The notes: generated by a model not told the origin, from the letters alone. 64,000 nucleotides of DNA from Diospyros lotus (GCF_014633365.1 NC_068352.1:33079310-33143309), one strand, 5' to 3'; positions 34,001-52,833 are shown, counted from the first letter of the stretch. A program made the numbers and translations.

Positions 34001-37000
34001 GAGAGGCTAGAGAATTTGAGGAAGAGTTCAGAATTCTTTCTTAGATAATCGATGTCCTCTCCAAGAAAGCCTTGGGGAGTATATACACTCTATCAAGGGA
34101 CTCTGCCACAGCAGATCATTCTCTCCCTTGCAGTTGTAACAAACTCCTTTGTCCTATTCTAGCCCTTACACGTGGCCAACCTCTAGGCTAACAAACTCAC
34201 TAACAGAATTACAGCAGTAAAGGAATAACAAGAACTACAATAGTAAAAGAAACAGTAAAAGTTACAGCAATAAAAAAATCAAAATTTCTGTAACTTGGTT
34301 AGCTAATCGTGACATAAGACAGTTAAGTATAATGAATATTGTGAAGAGCATGCTCTGCTAAACATGCTTCCCTAGTTATGTTTATGATTGGGGAAACTAT
34401 ATGTTCAAGTAATGTGAAACTTTCCATGTTCTGGAGTGTTCCTTTGCATCCAAACAAATAGATCCAATTGAACAATTGTAGTTGGTGATTAATCTCTTTC
34501 TTCCCACCCCTTCTCAGAGCATGCCATGACTAGAGTTTTTATCTTTTCAAGAAGGGGTACAAATAAAGGGAGAAGTTTGCTGCTAAGCGATCTATGAAGA
34601 CAATATCACACCAAATTATATGAGCACTCTTGAGCTTTTGTTACAATAGGATAGTATACTCTTGTCATTCCTTTAGGGAGACCTTGAACCTTGGTCAACT
34701 GCATTCTGCTTAGAGCTTTACCCATACTGAAAATGTACTTCTGTTGCCTATGTGTCTAGTCTGATGCAGATTATCTTACAAGTTTTGTTTGGTTGGTGCA
34801 ACTTCTGTTATTGGATAAAAAATGTACATCGTCTTTTCTCTTTTTTGGAGCAGGAAGTCAGACATCATTTGGTTGACATACTGCATCCATCTGAAGGTAT
34901 GCTGCTTGGGCTGTATAATTTGTCTACTGTTGATACAAAGCTGGTTGGTTTTGGTTGTATGAATGGATAAAGGGGCATCTATGAGTAATGGAAATATGAA
35001 GAATCTTCTGAAACTCATCTTCAAGGATGTGATTGGCCCCATATCTGGCTAATCTTCTAATATTTTGATCTCCTTTCTCTTTTGATGTTCTAATTTGATT
35101 TCTTTATCTGTGTTCTTATATATATAGTTCTTAAGTAGAACTTAACATGATATTCATGATTAGAATACTCTGTTGGGCAATTCTTTGAGGATGCAAGGCA
35201 AGTTACAAGGGATATTCTTGACAAGGGCCGTGTTCCAATAGTTACTGGCGGTACCGGATTATACTTGCGGTGGTATGTCTCTGTGTCAAATTTCATGAGA
35301 TATGTTTTTTAATATCTGCATCTAAAAGTAGAAGGCGACGTGGAAGCATGAGTAGTTTTGTATTGCTGTTTATGTTCTGTTATGTTTTATCAGCTGTTAT
35401 GTGTTTTCAGTCTTATGTCCATATGTTAGTTAGGCGCTTTGGCGCTTTTATTTCTCTGTAGGTGTTACGCTATATATATAGCTGCACCTCTTGTTTATAT
35501 GTGTGCTTTTGTCATTTTTCTTCTGATCAGTAAAGTTACTGAGAGTTATTTTTCTCTCTTTCTCGTAATCTCTATTCTTTGTGCCCTAGCATTTCATTAC
35601 AGGCGAAAGGGCTTGCAAATTCATTAGTGGACCTTACAACCTATGAGAACAAGTCCTTCACAATTCCTCTAATGAAAAATATCTTTAGTATTCCAAGATT
35701 TTTGTTTAGTTTCTCAATTTCTTTTTCAGCCTTCTCAATTTTAATAGGAGGCGTAATGCTTTCAAAAATCTCTTTGATATATAAATTTCCTGCTATTGTT
35801 CGTCACTCTTGTTTTCACTTTTCAATTATATTAAATATAATAATATTTGTCACAACAATTTCACAAAACTGCTGGTTGTTGCATACCAGCAGGAAATGTA
35901 TTACCAAAACAGCATTGCATCACAGGAGGGAAAGAAAAGAATTATTAACCCTAGGAAAATGGCGTTAAAGTGCTGTATAACATAATCAAATTACACCATG
36001 AGGACGCGAAAGGAAATATTACTCCAAAAAAGGGGCTGCATGGTCTATAAGTGTTAGTGTTGCATGTGTGGACTCGACCTGGTTCCCTTTGCATTCTGCT
36101 AGTGTATATTCTCATCTCATGACATACTACTAAGATTTACCTCCTGCCTTTGATAATTCAATACTCGTTTTACATTTTTATAATCATATAGGTCATATTT
36201 CTTGTTGGCATCATTTGAAGAGGAGAGTGCACCAATCATGTATAACTACCACACATAGTTCATCATTGTTTCTTTGTTGGCAGTAATAGATTGACTTTCT
36301 TCTTTTCTCTAAAAAGAATACTAATAAACTAAAATAACTAAATAAGTAATAAAGAAAAAAAGGATTCACATTCCTGTTAAATGTCTAATGGATTTTGAAC
36401 ATTCAGTGTTTTAGGTTAGTTGCCTGTTAATGTGAAAGAAATCTCTATAAAAACTCCTAGAGATAATTGTTCCAACTAGAAAGGAGTAAATGATACTGTT
36501 CCTATCTGCATGTCCTACAGGTATTAAGTAACTCATTTGGGTAACTGCATGAAACCAGTTAGTTTTCGGTTTAAAGATGATTATTCAAGTGTAATAATGA
36601 CCCACTTTTAGTTGTCATGCAAAAAAAAAAAAAAAAAGGAAAGAAAGAAAGACGATGATTCATGTTAGTTCTGTTGGACAACATTCAATATGCAGCATGA
36701 TACATGTGAATGAAGCATGCCTATTTTTTATTGAAAAGTAACTATATGGTTCATAAAATTCAGTTCGTTATTTTCTAATATTTTAGGTATATATATGGAA
36801 AACCAGATGTTCCAAAATCTTCTCCAGAGATTACCTCTGAAGTGTACTCAGAGCTTGCAGATTTACAGAACATTGGTGACTGGGACACAGCCGTGCAAGT
36901 GGTGGTTAAAGCAGGTGACCCAAAGGCGCAGTCTTTAGCTGTTAATGATTGGTATCGTCTGCGTCGGAGTCTTGAAATCATTAAGGTAATTTTTTTTTCT

Positions 37001-40000
37001 TCTGAAGTAATTGATTAATTAATTGAATAAGATGAAGAAAAAGAAACTTCATGTGTTTGTCTATGTGTGCCTTACAATTGGTGCAGTCTCCATTGTAGAT
37101 TCAGTCTTAAAAATGAACCGATATTTTTCTCCAACTTTGCTTGTCTAGTTAGTAAGGAAATTAAGTTTGCTTCAGCTGCTTTCCTTTGTCGTGTTAGGTT
37201 TGAGAACGTTCAGAAGTTGGTGATAACATGCTGTGAGTAATTTTTAACTTTGCAGTCTACTGGATCACCCCCATCTGCTTTTCAAGTTCCATATGACTCC
37301 TTCAGGGGACAATTTGATTCACCTGTGACAGACTACTCCCTTGAAGATAAGTCTTCTGGTTATGGACTCGAGGATAACAAATCCAAAGATTTGGACTATG
37401 ACTTCATTTGTTTTTTCCTTACAAGTCAAAGACTGGATCTCTATAGATTGATTGATTTCCGATGTGAAGACATGTTGTCAGGTAAAAATGACAAGGATAT
37501 CAACCTTTCCCATCCAATTTTTCCAGGTCTGCATGGATTTAAATTTTTTGCCTTCACAAAGCCACACAATTTAGTTGAAGTTAGAGACTTGGAACCGAAT
37601 CAGTGTGTGCTCAGTCTTGTGAGAGGAGTATTGGGGCATATTAGGGAGAATGATAAAGCCAGCGACATCCTTGGCTAGCCGTTTTCTACTTCACTCATCA
37701 CATATTATCATTGGTTGGGATTATTCATTACATGAAGGTCTTTGGTTGCAGATGGACTATATATTTCAATATCCAGCGAAATATGCCTGTCTCTTTTCCA
37801 AAATTGCCTCTATTTCATATATTCATTTCTTTGTAGTTTCTTGCTATTTTGATTGAGAAAAGCCCATTGCTTAATTTACAAGATAGTATTTATCATCAGG
37901 TTGGTATCAGGCATCAAAACATGCTTGTGGAGGAACAAGTCTCAATGCATTATCATGTCAATCACTTGTTTCTTGAAATCCCTTTCCTAGTCCAACATTG
38001 CTGCCTATCTTGTACTTTGTAATTTTCAACCATAACTTTTGATGACGGTAAAAATTGATCAGCATTTGTGTAAGCAATATGCTTTAGATATCACCTGAGT
38101 TTCATCTTTGCTATATATATTGTGTTGGCAGTAATGTTAATTTCATGTCATGATATATGTTATTGATTTATATTGACATCATATTTCATATTGTATAAGA
38201 AGCATTTGAGCTGGTCTAAGATCTAGGTTTTGGTTGACTTATAGGGATGCAATATTAGACATTAAGCAAGCTAGTTGCCGAATAAATAAGAGTTGGCATA
38301 TTGTAAACACGGTTTCCTTGATCAGGATTGAGTTTGGGGTTTGCTTTTTCATTATTCTGTTAGTATGGATGGACAACAGTGTTCTATAAGGCCCAAATTC
38401 AGCAATTCATCTCATGTTTCTTTTTGATGATAGATCTGGTATTCATATTTGTTAAGTTGTTATTTCTCTACTGTGTGCTTGTTTTGACACTATTCTGTGG
38501 TTTATTTGTTCTTGTATCTTGTATGAATTACGTAAGGCAGGAATTAGCATGCAACTGATTGTTTGAAATGCTAGCTTTGGAGTCTTTTCTACTGTGTTGC
38601 ACATAAAGCTGGTCAAAATTGCATTAAGTAGCATGCGAGTTGCACTTTCTTTTGTTTGGCTATGTGATTGTAGGAATCAAGGGAAACTTTATAAGCTGAT
38701 ATTTGACTTGTATAGCATGTTAACTATTGGCTTTGTACTACAGGAAGTGACGGCATTTTGTCTGAAGCTAGATGGCTTCTTGATATTGGTCTTTTACCAA
38801 ACTCAAATTCTGCAACTAGGGCGATTGGCTACAGACAGGTGTGCACCTTTCTTGTCTTATTCTGTCAGGCAGCAACCTGTCTTCTAATTCACAAGCTGTG
38901 GTTTTTTTGGGTAGGGTTGAATCTATGAAACAGTGAAAGTAATGAATATAAGGGGTATTTAGTGCAATTGAGTGAGCAAATTTTAAACAGGAATTGAATA
39001 ACATTTTCAAAGAGAGGAGTTCTTTATGCCTTAGGTAGGAATACAACTTTGGTGATGGTGTATTTATGAGATATTGCTAGACAGAACAGGTGTAGTAGTT
39101 GTTTTTTCTTGTTTTCAATTTATTGATTAGACATGCCAAGTTGTTCTAGAAGGCTTATGGCACTGCATGCGTTCTGGCTGTGGAAACCAACCATGGAGTC
39201 TGTTGACTTCTAATTTATGGTGTCCAATTTAGAAAAAAATTTGAGATTTCTCTGGATGTTATTCTCATTGAAAATTTATGGAAAGTCATAGGGATTTGCC
39301 ATCTCATTGATTAACTTATTATCATGGACAGTCATCTCTTTTTTTAAACTTATTTTCAAATAAAAGATCAAATGTGGGGGAAAAATATAGGTCCCCATTA
39401 CCATAGAAACTTTGAGATTGCATTTCTTCTATAGGTTGCTGTAGGGAATGCTGATAATTTACTATCTGCTTTTGTATCTTATAGTGGTTATTTGAATTTC
39501 AGGCCATGGAATATTTACTCAGATGTAGAGAAAAGGGGGGCTGGAGTTCCGCTCCAGACTTTTTTGCCTTTCTATCTGAATTCCAGAAAGCATCAAGGTA
39601 ATGAGTTGTGCTTTCATGTTTTTAATATGATTATGTACTTTCTTCATATTGTTTAGACAAGGCTTTATCACATCATGTATGTACTATGCCACAATTTACT
39701 GCCTATCAAGAGAATGCATGCATGCCAGTTTAGATTGGCTGATAGCTTCATTTGCTTAAACCCAAGCCATTGAACTTGATTGTTGGGAGCTTCTCATGTA
39801 TATAAGAACTTCATGTTCATAAGAAATTGCTGAATGCCCTTGGGAAACTTGTCCTCGGTGTAGTTGTATGTGTTACAGAAGCCAAACTTGTCTCCTTGGC
39901 TAGGTAGAATTTGTTTCTCTAGTAATATTTTGCTAAATTTGGTATCAGTACAGCTCCATCTCTGGCCTGAATGTTTCTTATCCCTTACAGGTGAATATCT

Positions 40001-41913
40001 AATTATTTAAGCTTTGTGTTGCTTCATTCAGCCTTGCTTACGTGTCATCAGCCCATTGTTGAATTGCTAACCCATATCTATATGTAACAACGTAGTTAAA
40101 CGGAAGTTAGTCAACCTCTGATGTTGTACCTTTAATGGTTGACTTTATTTTTCTTCTCTCTCTTAGAAGTTCAGATTAATTTTCTATCAGCAGAAGGTGC
40201 AATAGGAAAATTTATTAATTGTTTTTTGATAAATGAATATTTATAAAAATGCTAGCTGAGAGGGGGCGAACCCCATACAAGGAAATCAATAAGCACTACA
40301 AGAGATCATCCATAAAGCACAAAAATGACTCAGGAGTAAGAAAGGACTCCTCCCTATGCCATGACAAAAGAGAAACAAGAATCATTCCCTTAAGATGACA
40401 AACCTGAGTGTCAACACCCCAAAAAGGCTCTCATATTATCAATTTATCATCTCTGCATGTTCCACATGATACCAAAAAGGCCACACCAGTAGACAATTTC
40501 CGAACCAATCCATCCTCATCCTGCCCCACTCTAGAATGACTGCAGAAATTCAAACAACTCTGTTGAATATTCCAATTCCAAATCAAAAAGACTGCCTGAA
40601 AGGAGGTATCTGGTCTGGTACATGGCAATTCTTTTTTAAGTAATAAGAGTTTGCAACAGTGATTCCTCCAGCTTCATCTTTTGTCTTGCTTGCAACTACA
40701 GACCTTTCTTTGGGTGGTGCATCTAAGTTACCTATATGGGTAATCATATCAGATGGGAAGTTTTCCTTGCATTTCTCTAAATGGCTCCCGGCTGGAAGGC
40801 ATTCTCTGGGGGTCCTATGAGTGATGAGAGGTGGATTTCAATGAGTAAACTCCATTGTTCTCCTAAATGGAACAATGACCAAGAAAGGCCGCAATTTACA
40901 AATGGCCAAGAAATACACCTAGCTCTTATATTTCGATCAAGACATTACCAAACAGTCCAAGCCTGCATACAACTAAGTATATTTTTCACTTGATCAGGTG
41001 ATAGCCAAGTTCTGAAATTATATTCTTCTATCACTTGGTTAAAAATCGAAAGCAGTTTCTGTTTTGAAATGCTATCCAAGGTGCGATGCAGAGATCCAAC
41101 AAAAGTATCGATAGAGTGGCATCTTCTTTTGCTAACTTTACATGAGGACTGACACCAGCAACTAATGGCACTTAATTAGTTGTGTCAATTTAATGCTTTT
41201 TAAACATTGCAAGAAAACTTTGTCAATCAGACATGATTTTCATATTCTGTGTGGGGACTTGGCCATTTGTATGAGTTCCTGTTTGGTCCCCTTTATTAGT
41301 GTCTACCTTTATCAAATTGCACGGCACTTTCAATTTCATCTTTAGGCCTGAGTTTTTGCTTTGGTTTGTAAACAATTTTTTTGTTTCACAAGACATGCAT
41401 GCATTTGTAGGTTTTTTCAGACTTAAGATGCTGTTCCTGTTTAAATTACAACCTGAAATAATTATATTCTATTGTGTAGAAATTTTGCAAAAAGGCAATT
41501 GACTTGGTTCCGCAATGAGCGTATTTATCAATGGATTGATGCTTCTAAGCCCTTGGTATGCCAATTTGTTTCTTTCAAGTGCTACTTGATTAACTTCTCA
41601 CTTAGTGAGTTAGGCTTATTATTTGAAGAACCTTGACACTCTTTTTGCTAAGATTTGAAATAGAATAATTTTGCAGGAGAAGGTGCTAAACTTCATATGT
41701 GAAGCGTATTATGACCAAACTGGGAATTTGACCGTGCCTAGATCACTTAGTATGGAGAGAGAAATATCAGACCGCTATCAACTATCAGAACTAAAGGCTT
41801 ACGGCCCGAAAAATAGGTACAAATCTGGTCATTCTTCAACATACTTGTTTCTTAATCATCTCAAGAGCTCAGTCGATTCTTTGCTTATGAAGGAAATTTG
41901 TCAGCCGGGATGA
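30932..41913 (+). CDS. IPT9: tRNA dimethylallyltransferase 9 (tRNA isopentenyltransferase)
   Basis: Ten exons, 30932-31195, 31734-31787, 34854-34896, 35164-35272, 36787-36985, 37256-37481, 38744-38838, 39503-39597, 41480-41555 and 41677-41913, join in phase to 465 residues, close to the length known for Arabidopsis IPT9. An Arg-rich leader (1-48) precedes the P-loop GPTGAGKT (about 60-67) and [18 protein letters not shown]. Further MiaA/IPT signatures are [64 protein letters not shown] and AKRQLTWFR. The enzyme transfers dimethylallyl to A37 of tRNAs; breakdown releases cis-zeatin cytokinin. The leader suggests organelle targeting but could be cytosolic. Introns 2, 4, 6 and 8 are each longer than 1.2 kb and carry repeats. 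No C-terminal zinc finger is present, as expected for IPT9 rather than IPT2. Confidence 0.95.
32721..33050 (-). mobile_element. tRNA-derived SINE candidate in IPT9 intron 2
   Basis: On minus, an RNA polymerase III B box (GGTTCGAGTCTC) lies at 33025-33014. About 260 bp downstream comes a plant-SINE-like ending (ggggattagtcgagtcgaag), then ccccacgtt and an A tail (32721-32732 as T on plus). GC content is well above the surrounding intron. The words tccatgaa at 32704-32711 and 33051-33058 could be a target duplication but are not flush with the tail. The A box is degenerate. Confidence 0.6.
33889..34314 (-). mobile_element. Solo LTR in IPT9 intron 2
   Basis: The 426-bp unit begins TGTCACTGCAAAGCC and ends CGTGACA, with the short inverted termini TGTCAC/GTGACA. 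It is flanked by the exact 5-bp duplication TAAGA at 33884-33888 and 34315-34319. On minus a TATA-like gagtgtatatactc (about 34073-34086) precedes a CT-rich leader, so transcription would run on minus. No internal region is present, as left by LTR-LTR recombination. Confidence 0.85.
40205..40640 (-). mobile_element. LINE 3'-end remnant in IPT9 intron 8
   Basis: On minus the sequence runs through a short broken ORF (Trp-rich, 40628-40431) into a tail with ttgtatggggttcgccccctctcagctagcatttttataaa-like wording (40290-40240) and A-rich sequence. This is typical of plant L1-type 3' ends. A further LINE-like segment may extend to about 41000. Confidence 0.4.
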
Positions 41914-44900
41914 TTGTTCTGGCGTTTTGGACTGGATAAGGAGAACTCAAGGGCAAACTGCTGATCTTGTTTGTTGATAGAAGTCTAGCTGGCTTGGTTT
42001 CAAGACAGTGGAATCCCTATTCTTGAACTTTTAGACCCTTGCGCAAGGTCAGCTCTGAGCTTGTTTACTTTTATTATCATATGATTGTTCTCTTCATACT
42101 TAACGAGTTAAATTTACAGTATTTCTGCAGCAAAACTGACTCAATTCACTTACCATTCCTTGCCTTTCATATTTGGAGCCCCAATGGTAACTTTTCCAAG
42201 GCAAGCAAATGATTGTGAGCCCAAAACCCATCAAATCCATCCTGGAGAATGGATGTTCTATAATGTGTGACACAATTTGTTAGGCCATGGAAGTGTTTAG
42301 TTTCATGATACATAAACTGGTAATTACAGTGTCTAATTTATTTCCCCTTTTTGCTGTCCAAATATTCTCGCTTTCTTTTCTTTTTTTTCTTGGTTCGAAA
42401 TCCGAATGACCTTGCGGTGTAAAATATATTTCCATAACGTGACCCGATTAGTGGGATTAGTAGCATAATGGGATAGTGGAAGACGACAGTTATCTTGATG
42501 GGAGAAACTGCTTACAACTGTTACAAAGGCAATTACTGGTTCTTTCTTTTCATATAAATTGACAAAAAATTATAAATTAGTTTTTTTTTATAATTAAGGT
42601 CAGGAGAGGAAAACTGATATATTGCCGATATACCAAATGAGAGTATGCTCTAAGGAAGATCATTTGGACCATGACAAAACTCAAAACTCTCTACTTGGGA
42701 TGAGCAGCCGACTTGGACAAACCAAATGGAAAGGAAGGATCAAATTTCTGTAGGCATTCAGACCGTCCTATACTCCTATTGTTGTTGCCATTGTCTCCAT
42801 TATTTGTTGCATAGTATAATATGCTATATATTTATATATTTTCTTACATCACAGAGTGGATGGTTCTGCATTGGATTAATCTGTTGGCATGCTTTGTTAA
42901 AGCCTTCGCCAACTTGGTAGGATGGCCGTCTGAATTAAACTACTCGCAAAAGAAAATTTTTAGTTAGGTTTTGTGATTTTTGTCTCTTAATCTTTATATT
43001 AGTTTTCTTTATTTTCTTTTTATTTTTTTGGTTCATAAGAAATTACAAGATGTCTACTAGGCATATAAATGTTTGAACCCATGACTTAGTGCTTATTAGG
43101 AGTAAATCATCTATTGGAGCCATCACTTTTTGTGCGAAGATGTCTCGGGGTGTCCTTTTAACGTTTTTGAAATGTTTCTTATATTGAGAAATTTAAAAAA
43201 AAAAATATTTTTGAGTTATTTTTATAATTTTAAAAATATTTTAATCATTTATAATATTAAAAAATATCAAAATTATGTTTTGATTCTATAATTTTTAAAA
43301 TTTATTGTTTGTTTTTAATTAATAAGTTATAATTTATGAATGATAGAATTTATATTTATGTTTGTTTAAATATATTATGAAATTTATGTTTATTTTTAAA
43401 TTGAATAATTATTTTTTATATTAAAAATTATATTTACAAAAGATTCATATATTTTTTTATTTACATTTTTTCTCATATTGTCTACTTTTTTAAAAAATGT
43501 TGTTGCATTATTTGTATTTTATATCGTATCTATTTTTCGTTTTTGTGATCGTACAATCCAAGTGATTGGTATATATGAAATAACAAAAAATTGCTGACGT
43601 TGGGGGTGTGAGAAATGTTTTATAGTTTTGAGTAATATTTTTTTTATTTATAACATTGAATTTTGAAAAAAAAAAAAAGAATTGATATTTGATATTTATC
43701 AAATTAGGCATCTTAAGGCAAATGCTTAATTTTTACTATTGTAATAATTTTTGTTATGGTACCTATTAGAATTTCTCTAGGCATTAATCTTTATTATGGT
43801 TTAAAAAATATTTTTGAGGTTTTTTCTGTGCCTTTATAACACAAATGCCCTTTCCTTTTAGATAGTACATTCATTACACCTTAATTTTAGAGTCTTAAAC
43901 ATTTTTATTAATTGATAATGTATTTAATATAAGATATATTTATGATTAATTAACAAAATTATGACTCTTAAATTACAGTATGTCATATAATTTTTTTTAT
44001 AATATGAAAAATTTGAGAGTATTTTGATTATAATTAGTTTTTAATTTAAATTTATCTCACTCTCTTTAAAACTTACAATTTATTTGTTCCACATCATAAA
44101 TAAAAAAATTTATTGTGAGATGAAGTATGGTGACTTATCTCCTCAGATAAATACAATTGATTACGATTACGTATTATCGGTAGAATTGAATTCATGATTT
44201 CACGATATTTTAGGTTTATATTATATAACTTTTGAGGCATGCGATAAAGAATGTTATATTTTAAGATAATTTGTTATTTTAGTGTTTAAAATTAAGTTAA
44301 TAAAATATTTTTTATTTAAAAAACTTAAAAACAATAATATTTTTTTTAATTTAAACTTATGATTTATAATTTACAATAAACTTGAAAATAATTTTAATAA
44401 TCATTCAAATTTTATTTAAAAAATAAAAATTAAATTATTGAACGAGTCTTGACTATTATCTTTCTTTTTTTTTACTTAACATGGCGCTCGTTTGGTATTT
44501 AAAAAATAAAAATATTATTTAAGTAATTAATTATAATATTTTTAGAGACAATCATCTATTAATATGATGTAAAATATAATTTATTAATGAATAATGTTAC
44601 TTTGCCCGAATTAGTTAACGTACAAAATTACTAAAGACATTAAAAGACAAAAATACCCTCATCTTGAAATTACTATTTCATCTCAAAATATAAAGTCCGT
44701 CCAAAGTAAACAGGCGGGCTGCTAGGCAGATGAAGTCCGCTTGCATAGCAACGAGCGGACTTCATCAAATTTAATTATATTTTATAATTATATTACTTTA
44801 TTCAATTGAAGTTCCAACGGATTTCAACTTAATTATATTTTATAATATAATTATAATTATAATTATTTTTTTATTTTAATTTTAATAACGATGTGCTGAG

Positions 44901-45344
44901 TAGATTTCATCTTAGATGATATTCGCTGAACCTTGGCTGAGCGGATTTCATTTCGTTCAGTCATTTTGTATATCAACCATTCTAGCATTATAGCACGACT
45001 CTTTATCAACATACAAGTGTTATTAAAAATATTTCAATAATTCTTCGGGGCTTAAAATTTAAAATATGTTTGCTTTTAAGGCCCTGTTTGGTTATTATAT
45101 TTTTCTTTTCATTATTTATAGATAAAAAAAGCAATGGAAACTATGAGTTCCAGACGCGGCCTAAGAAAGAGAGGGCACGGCTTGAATCTCACACCACTCC
45201 TTTATTTCGAGGGCCGAAGGGTCTCAATAAATTGCAACTTTTGCCTTTTTTTTGGCTTCTATTTCCGCAGACACAACATTCAGTCGCCTCCTCTCTCTAA
45301 CTTTCCAGTTCGATCTCCAAAACCCTCGCGCGCCGCGCCGAACA
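41914..45344. other. IPT9 3' region and AT-rich intergenic stretch
   Basis: The IPT9 3' UTR lies in the first few hundred bases. From about 43100 to 45060 the DNA is extremely AT-rich with no ORFs, apart from a small hairpin-bearing patch at 44690-44980. The mMDH 5' leader begins around 45270 (CT-rich). Confidence 0.55.
44731..44764. repeat. Perfect 11-bp inverted repeat, 12-nt loop
   Basis: TGAAGTCCGCT (44731-44741) and AGCGGACTTCA (44754-44764) are exact reverse complements. Related words (agtccgtcc, gagcggatttcat) recur to 44950, so it is probably the remains of a repeat element in an AT-rich spacer. Confidence 0.6.
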
Positions 45345-50910
<5,566 letters not shown>

Positions 50911-51179
50911 ATGATCTTGTAGCCTTTCATTCAGGGTCCGCCAAATTTTGCAATTCTTTTTTGTGGGGGTGGTTTTCACCCCGAACTGTTGTATCCTTCC
51001 ATGCATGGGAGTTGGTTTGTCGCTGGAGGAGTCGTTCTTGCTCTCGCAGGAAGAGTAGGCTTAATTGGGACTGATTATATTTAGTAATAATGGCCGCTGG
51101 AATGACATGGTCATAGCAAATCGCAAGAACTCACGTTCATTTTGCTTTGTGTGCTTATTATGCTCGGTGAAGTGTAGGC

Positions 51180-52030
51180 CTAGTTTGGAAACGGGCATGA
51201 ACCCTTGGGGGCCATAAGCTTTTACACAGGAACGGGCCTACTAAGATAAATGGACCCTAATAAAGGAATAGATTTCCAGTCCCTCTCTCCATTTGGGCCA
51301 GAAGTATTGAAAACAAGCCAAATACTGGGGCATCGGGGGAATGCACTGAAATGGGACTATTTTTGGTCCGTAAAAAGTAGTACGAATTGCAGGGCTATTA
51401 ATTTGGCCCATAATTGTATGGCCTGACTTCATTAATTATGGGCTTCAATATGGAGCCTAGCCCGACCATTTGGAAAATCAATGGCAATGGGCCTCAATAT
51501 GAAATACATCTCCAAAATTTGGGCCTTCAAAAGTTATCGTACCAAAAAATTTATTTTTGATGTGCAGACCCAAAATCAATTAAGTGGGCCGTGATTTTAA
51601 ATGTGGGCCCAACAATGGTCTACAATCTATAGTAATGGGCCACAATTTAAATAGAAGCCCAATAATTTGGGCCTCAAAAAGCATGGTGGGCCATAAACCT
51701 TTTCTTGGGCCGCAATATAAAATACAGGCCCATTATTTCAGGCCTTAGTGCCCAAAATTGCTTATAATGGGCCTATTTAGATCCGACAATTTGGGCACAA
51801 AAAATACATCAAAATGGTCCGTCGCACGAAATAGAGGCTGAACAATTCGAATATCTACTTTCATGAGGCAGAATCAGAAATATAGGCGGAACAGCAGTCA
51901 CCCCATAATCCGAACATCTTCCAAGAGCCATAATTAGAAATACAGGCGGCATATAGCCAATACAAGCCCAAAATCTATACAAGGAAAACCCTTGATCCTA
52001 GGACGGATCGTATCACAGATTAGGCCCTTG
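51180..52030. repeat. GGGCC/GGCCC-word block
   Basis: About 20 GGGCC or GGCCC/GCCCA words occur in ~850 bp, spaced some 30-45 bp apart and embedded in AT-rich links such as aatttgggcctc and atgggcctcaatat. It begins just after the mMDH 3' UTR. This looks like a decayed tandem repeat array. TGGGCC/T is also the plant site II (TCP-binding) element, so a regulatory reading is possible. Confidence 0.55.
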
Positions 52031-52241
52031 TACTCTTGACCTACATCTGTGGGCTGCAGAAGAAGCTGATTAAGCCACGATCTCGGCTACGCATGTCCAA
52101 ACCAACCCCAGCCGAACAACAGAGGACCATGACACTAAATTTCATCCTCCTTACATGATTTTGCCCAGCATAAACACATACTAAATAATACACGATACGG
52201 ATAAAATATATCTCCGCCGGCTTCAGGACAAAAGGATGCCT

Positions 52242-52292
52242 TTTGACGTTGAGCTTCACAAAGGCCATCCCCCCTTGACGTTGAGCTTCACT
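52242..52292. repeat. 17-bp direct repeat
   Basis: ttgacgttgagcttcac occurs at 52242-52258 and again at about 52276-52292, separated by a C-rich spacer. No gene overlaps it convincingly. Confidence 0.6.
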
Positions 52293-52425
52293 TCTCTGAC
52301 TAGCATCCGTACGCAATTATGCTGATCATATCATATTTTAGAGTAGAAACATGCGGTTACAAATGAAGCACATATACAACCATTCTAAACATAGCTTCTT
52401 CATCCCCCCAGAGCAATTCCTAATT

Positions 52426-52484
52426 CCCCCCCCCCCCCCCCCCCCCCCCAAAACTGCTCTACTACCACCACCACCACCACCAAT
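52426..52484. repeat. Poly-C tract and (CCA)n run
   Basis: A run of 24 C is followed after ~20 bp by a CCA/ACC trinucleotide run. Length errors in the assembly are likely. Confidence 0.8.
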
Positions 52485-52704
52485 CTCCTACTGTGCTAGG
52501 ATTTTGCTATATAATATAACTAACAATTATCCAATAACCTAATAAAAAAAAACCCTACATCGAAAATCTCCATAACTGAAGCTTTGCAGCAATTCTGGGT
52601 AATTTACACTTGCTACATAAAATGATGTTTTCTGCTCCCAAACATCATCATCTCACATTTTCCCAAATAAGAATCCACCTTCAAACGACAAACTATGGCA
52701 AGGA

Positions 52705-52833
52705 TCAGGGCGGTTCACAAGCGACACACCTTCCAAAGCATTTTATTCCGCGGCTAAGCAGGTAAGGCGTCTTAGCACAATTCCCCCACATGCCATCATG
52801 AGTAGGAGATGAGCTTTCCTGAGCTTTCCAGAA
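52705..52833 (-). CDS. Orphan last exon, Cys-rich C-terminus of unrecognised protein
   Basis: On minus a good acceptor (gtctcatccag) opens a phase-0 frame of 42 codons, FWKAQESSSPTHDGMWGNCA followed by KTPYLLSRGIKCFGRCVACE, then PP and a TGA stop at 52707-52705. The exon is GC-richer than the intron-like sequence to its right and is followed by ordinary 3'-UTR-like sequence on minus. Four Cys and the CxxCxxC pattern look constrained. I do not recognise the family. No further exon is visible up to 54624, where a gypsy element is inserted, so the rest of the gene must lie further right or be lost. Confidence 0.45.
   Translation of the reverse strand, partial: FWKAQESSSPTHDGMWGNCAKTPYLLSRGIKCFGRCVACEPP

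Noticed and set aside
45076..45095. ggccctgtttggttatta as a MITE end
   Set aside because: No matching inverted end was found nearby; a similar ggcctagtttgg at 51178 is in direct orientation.
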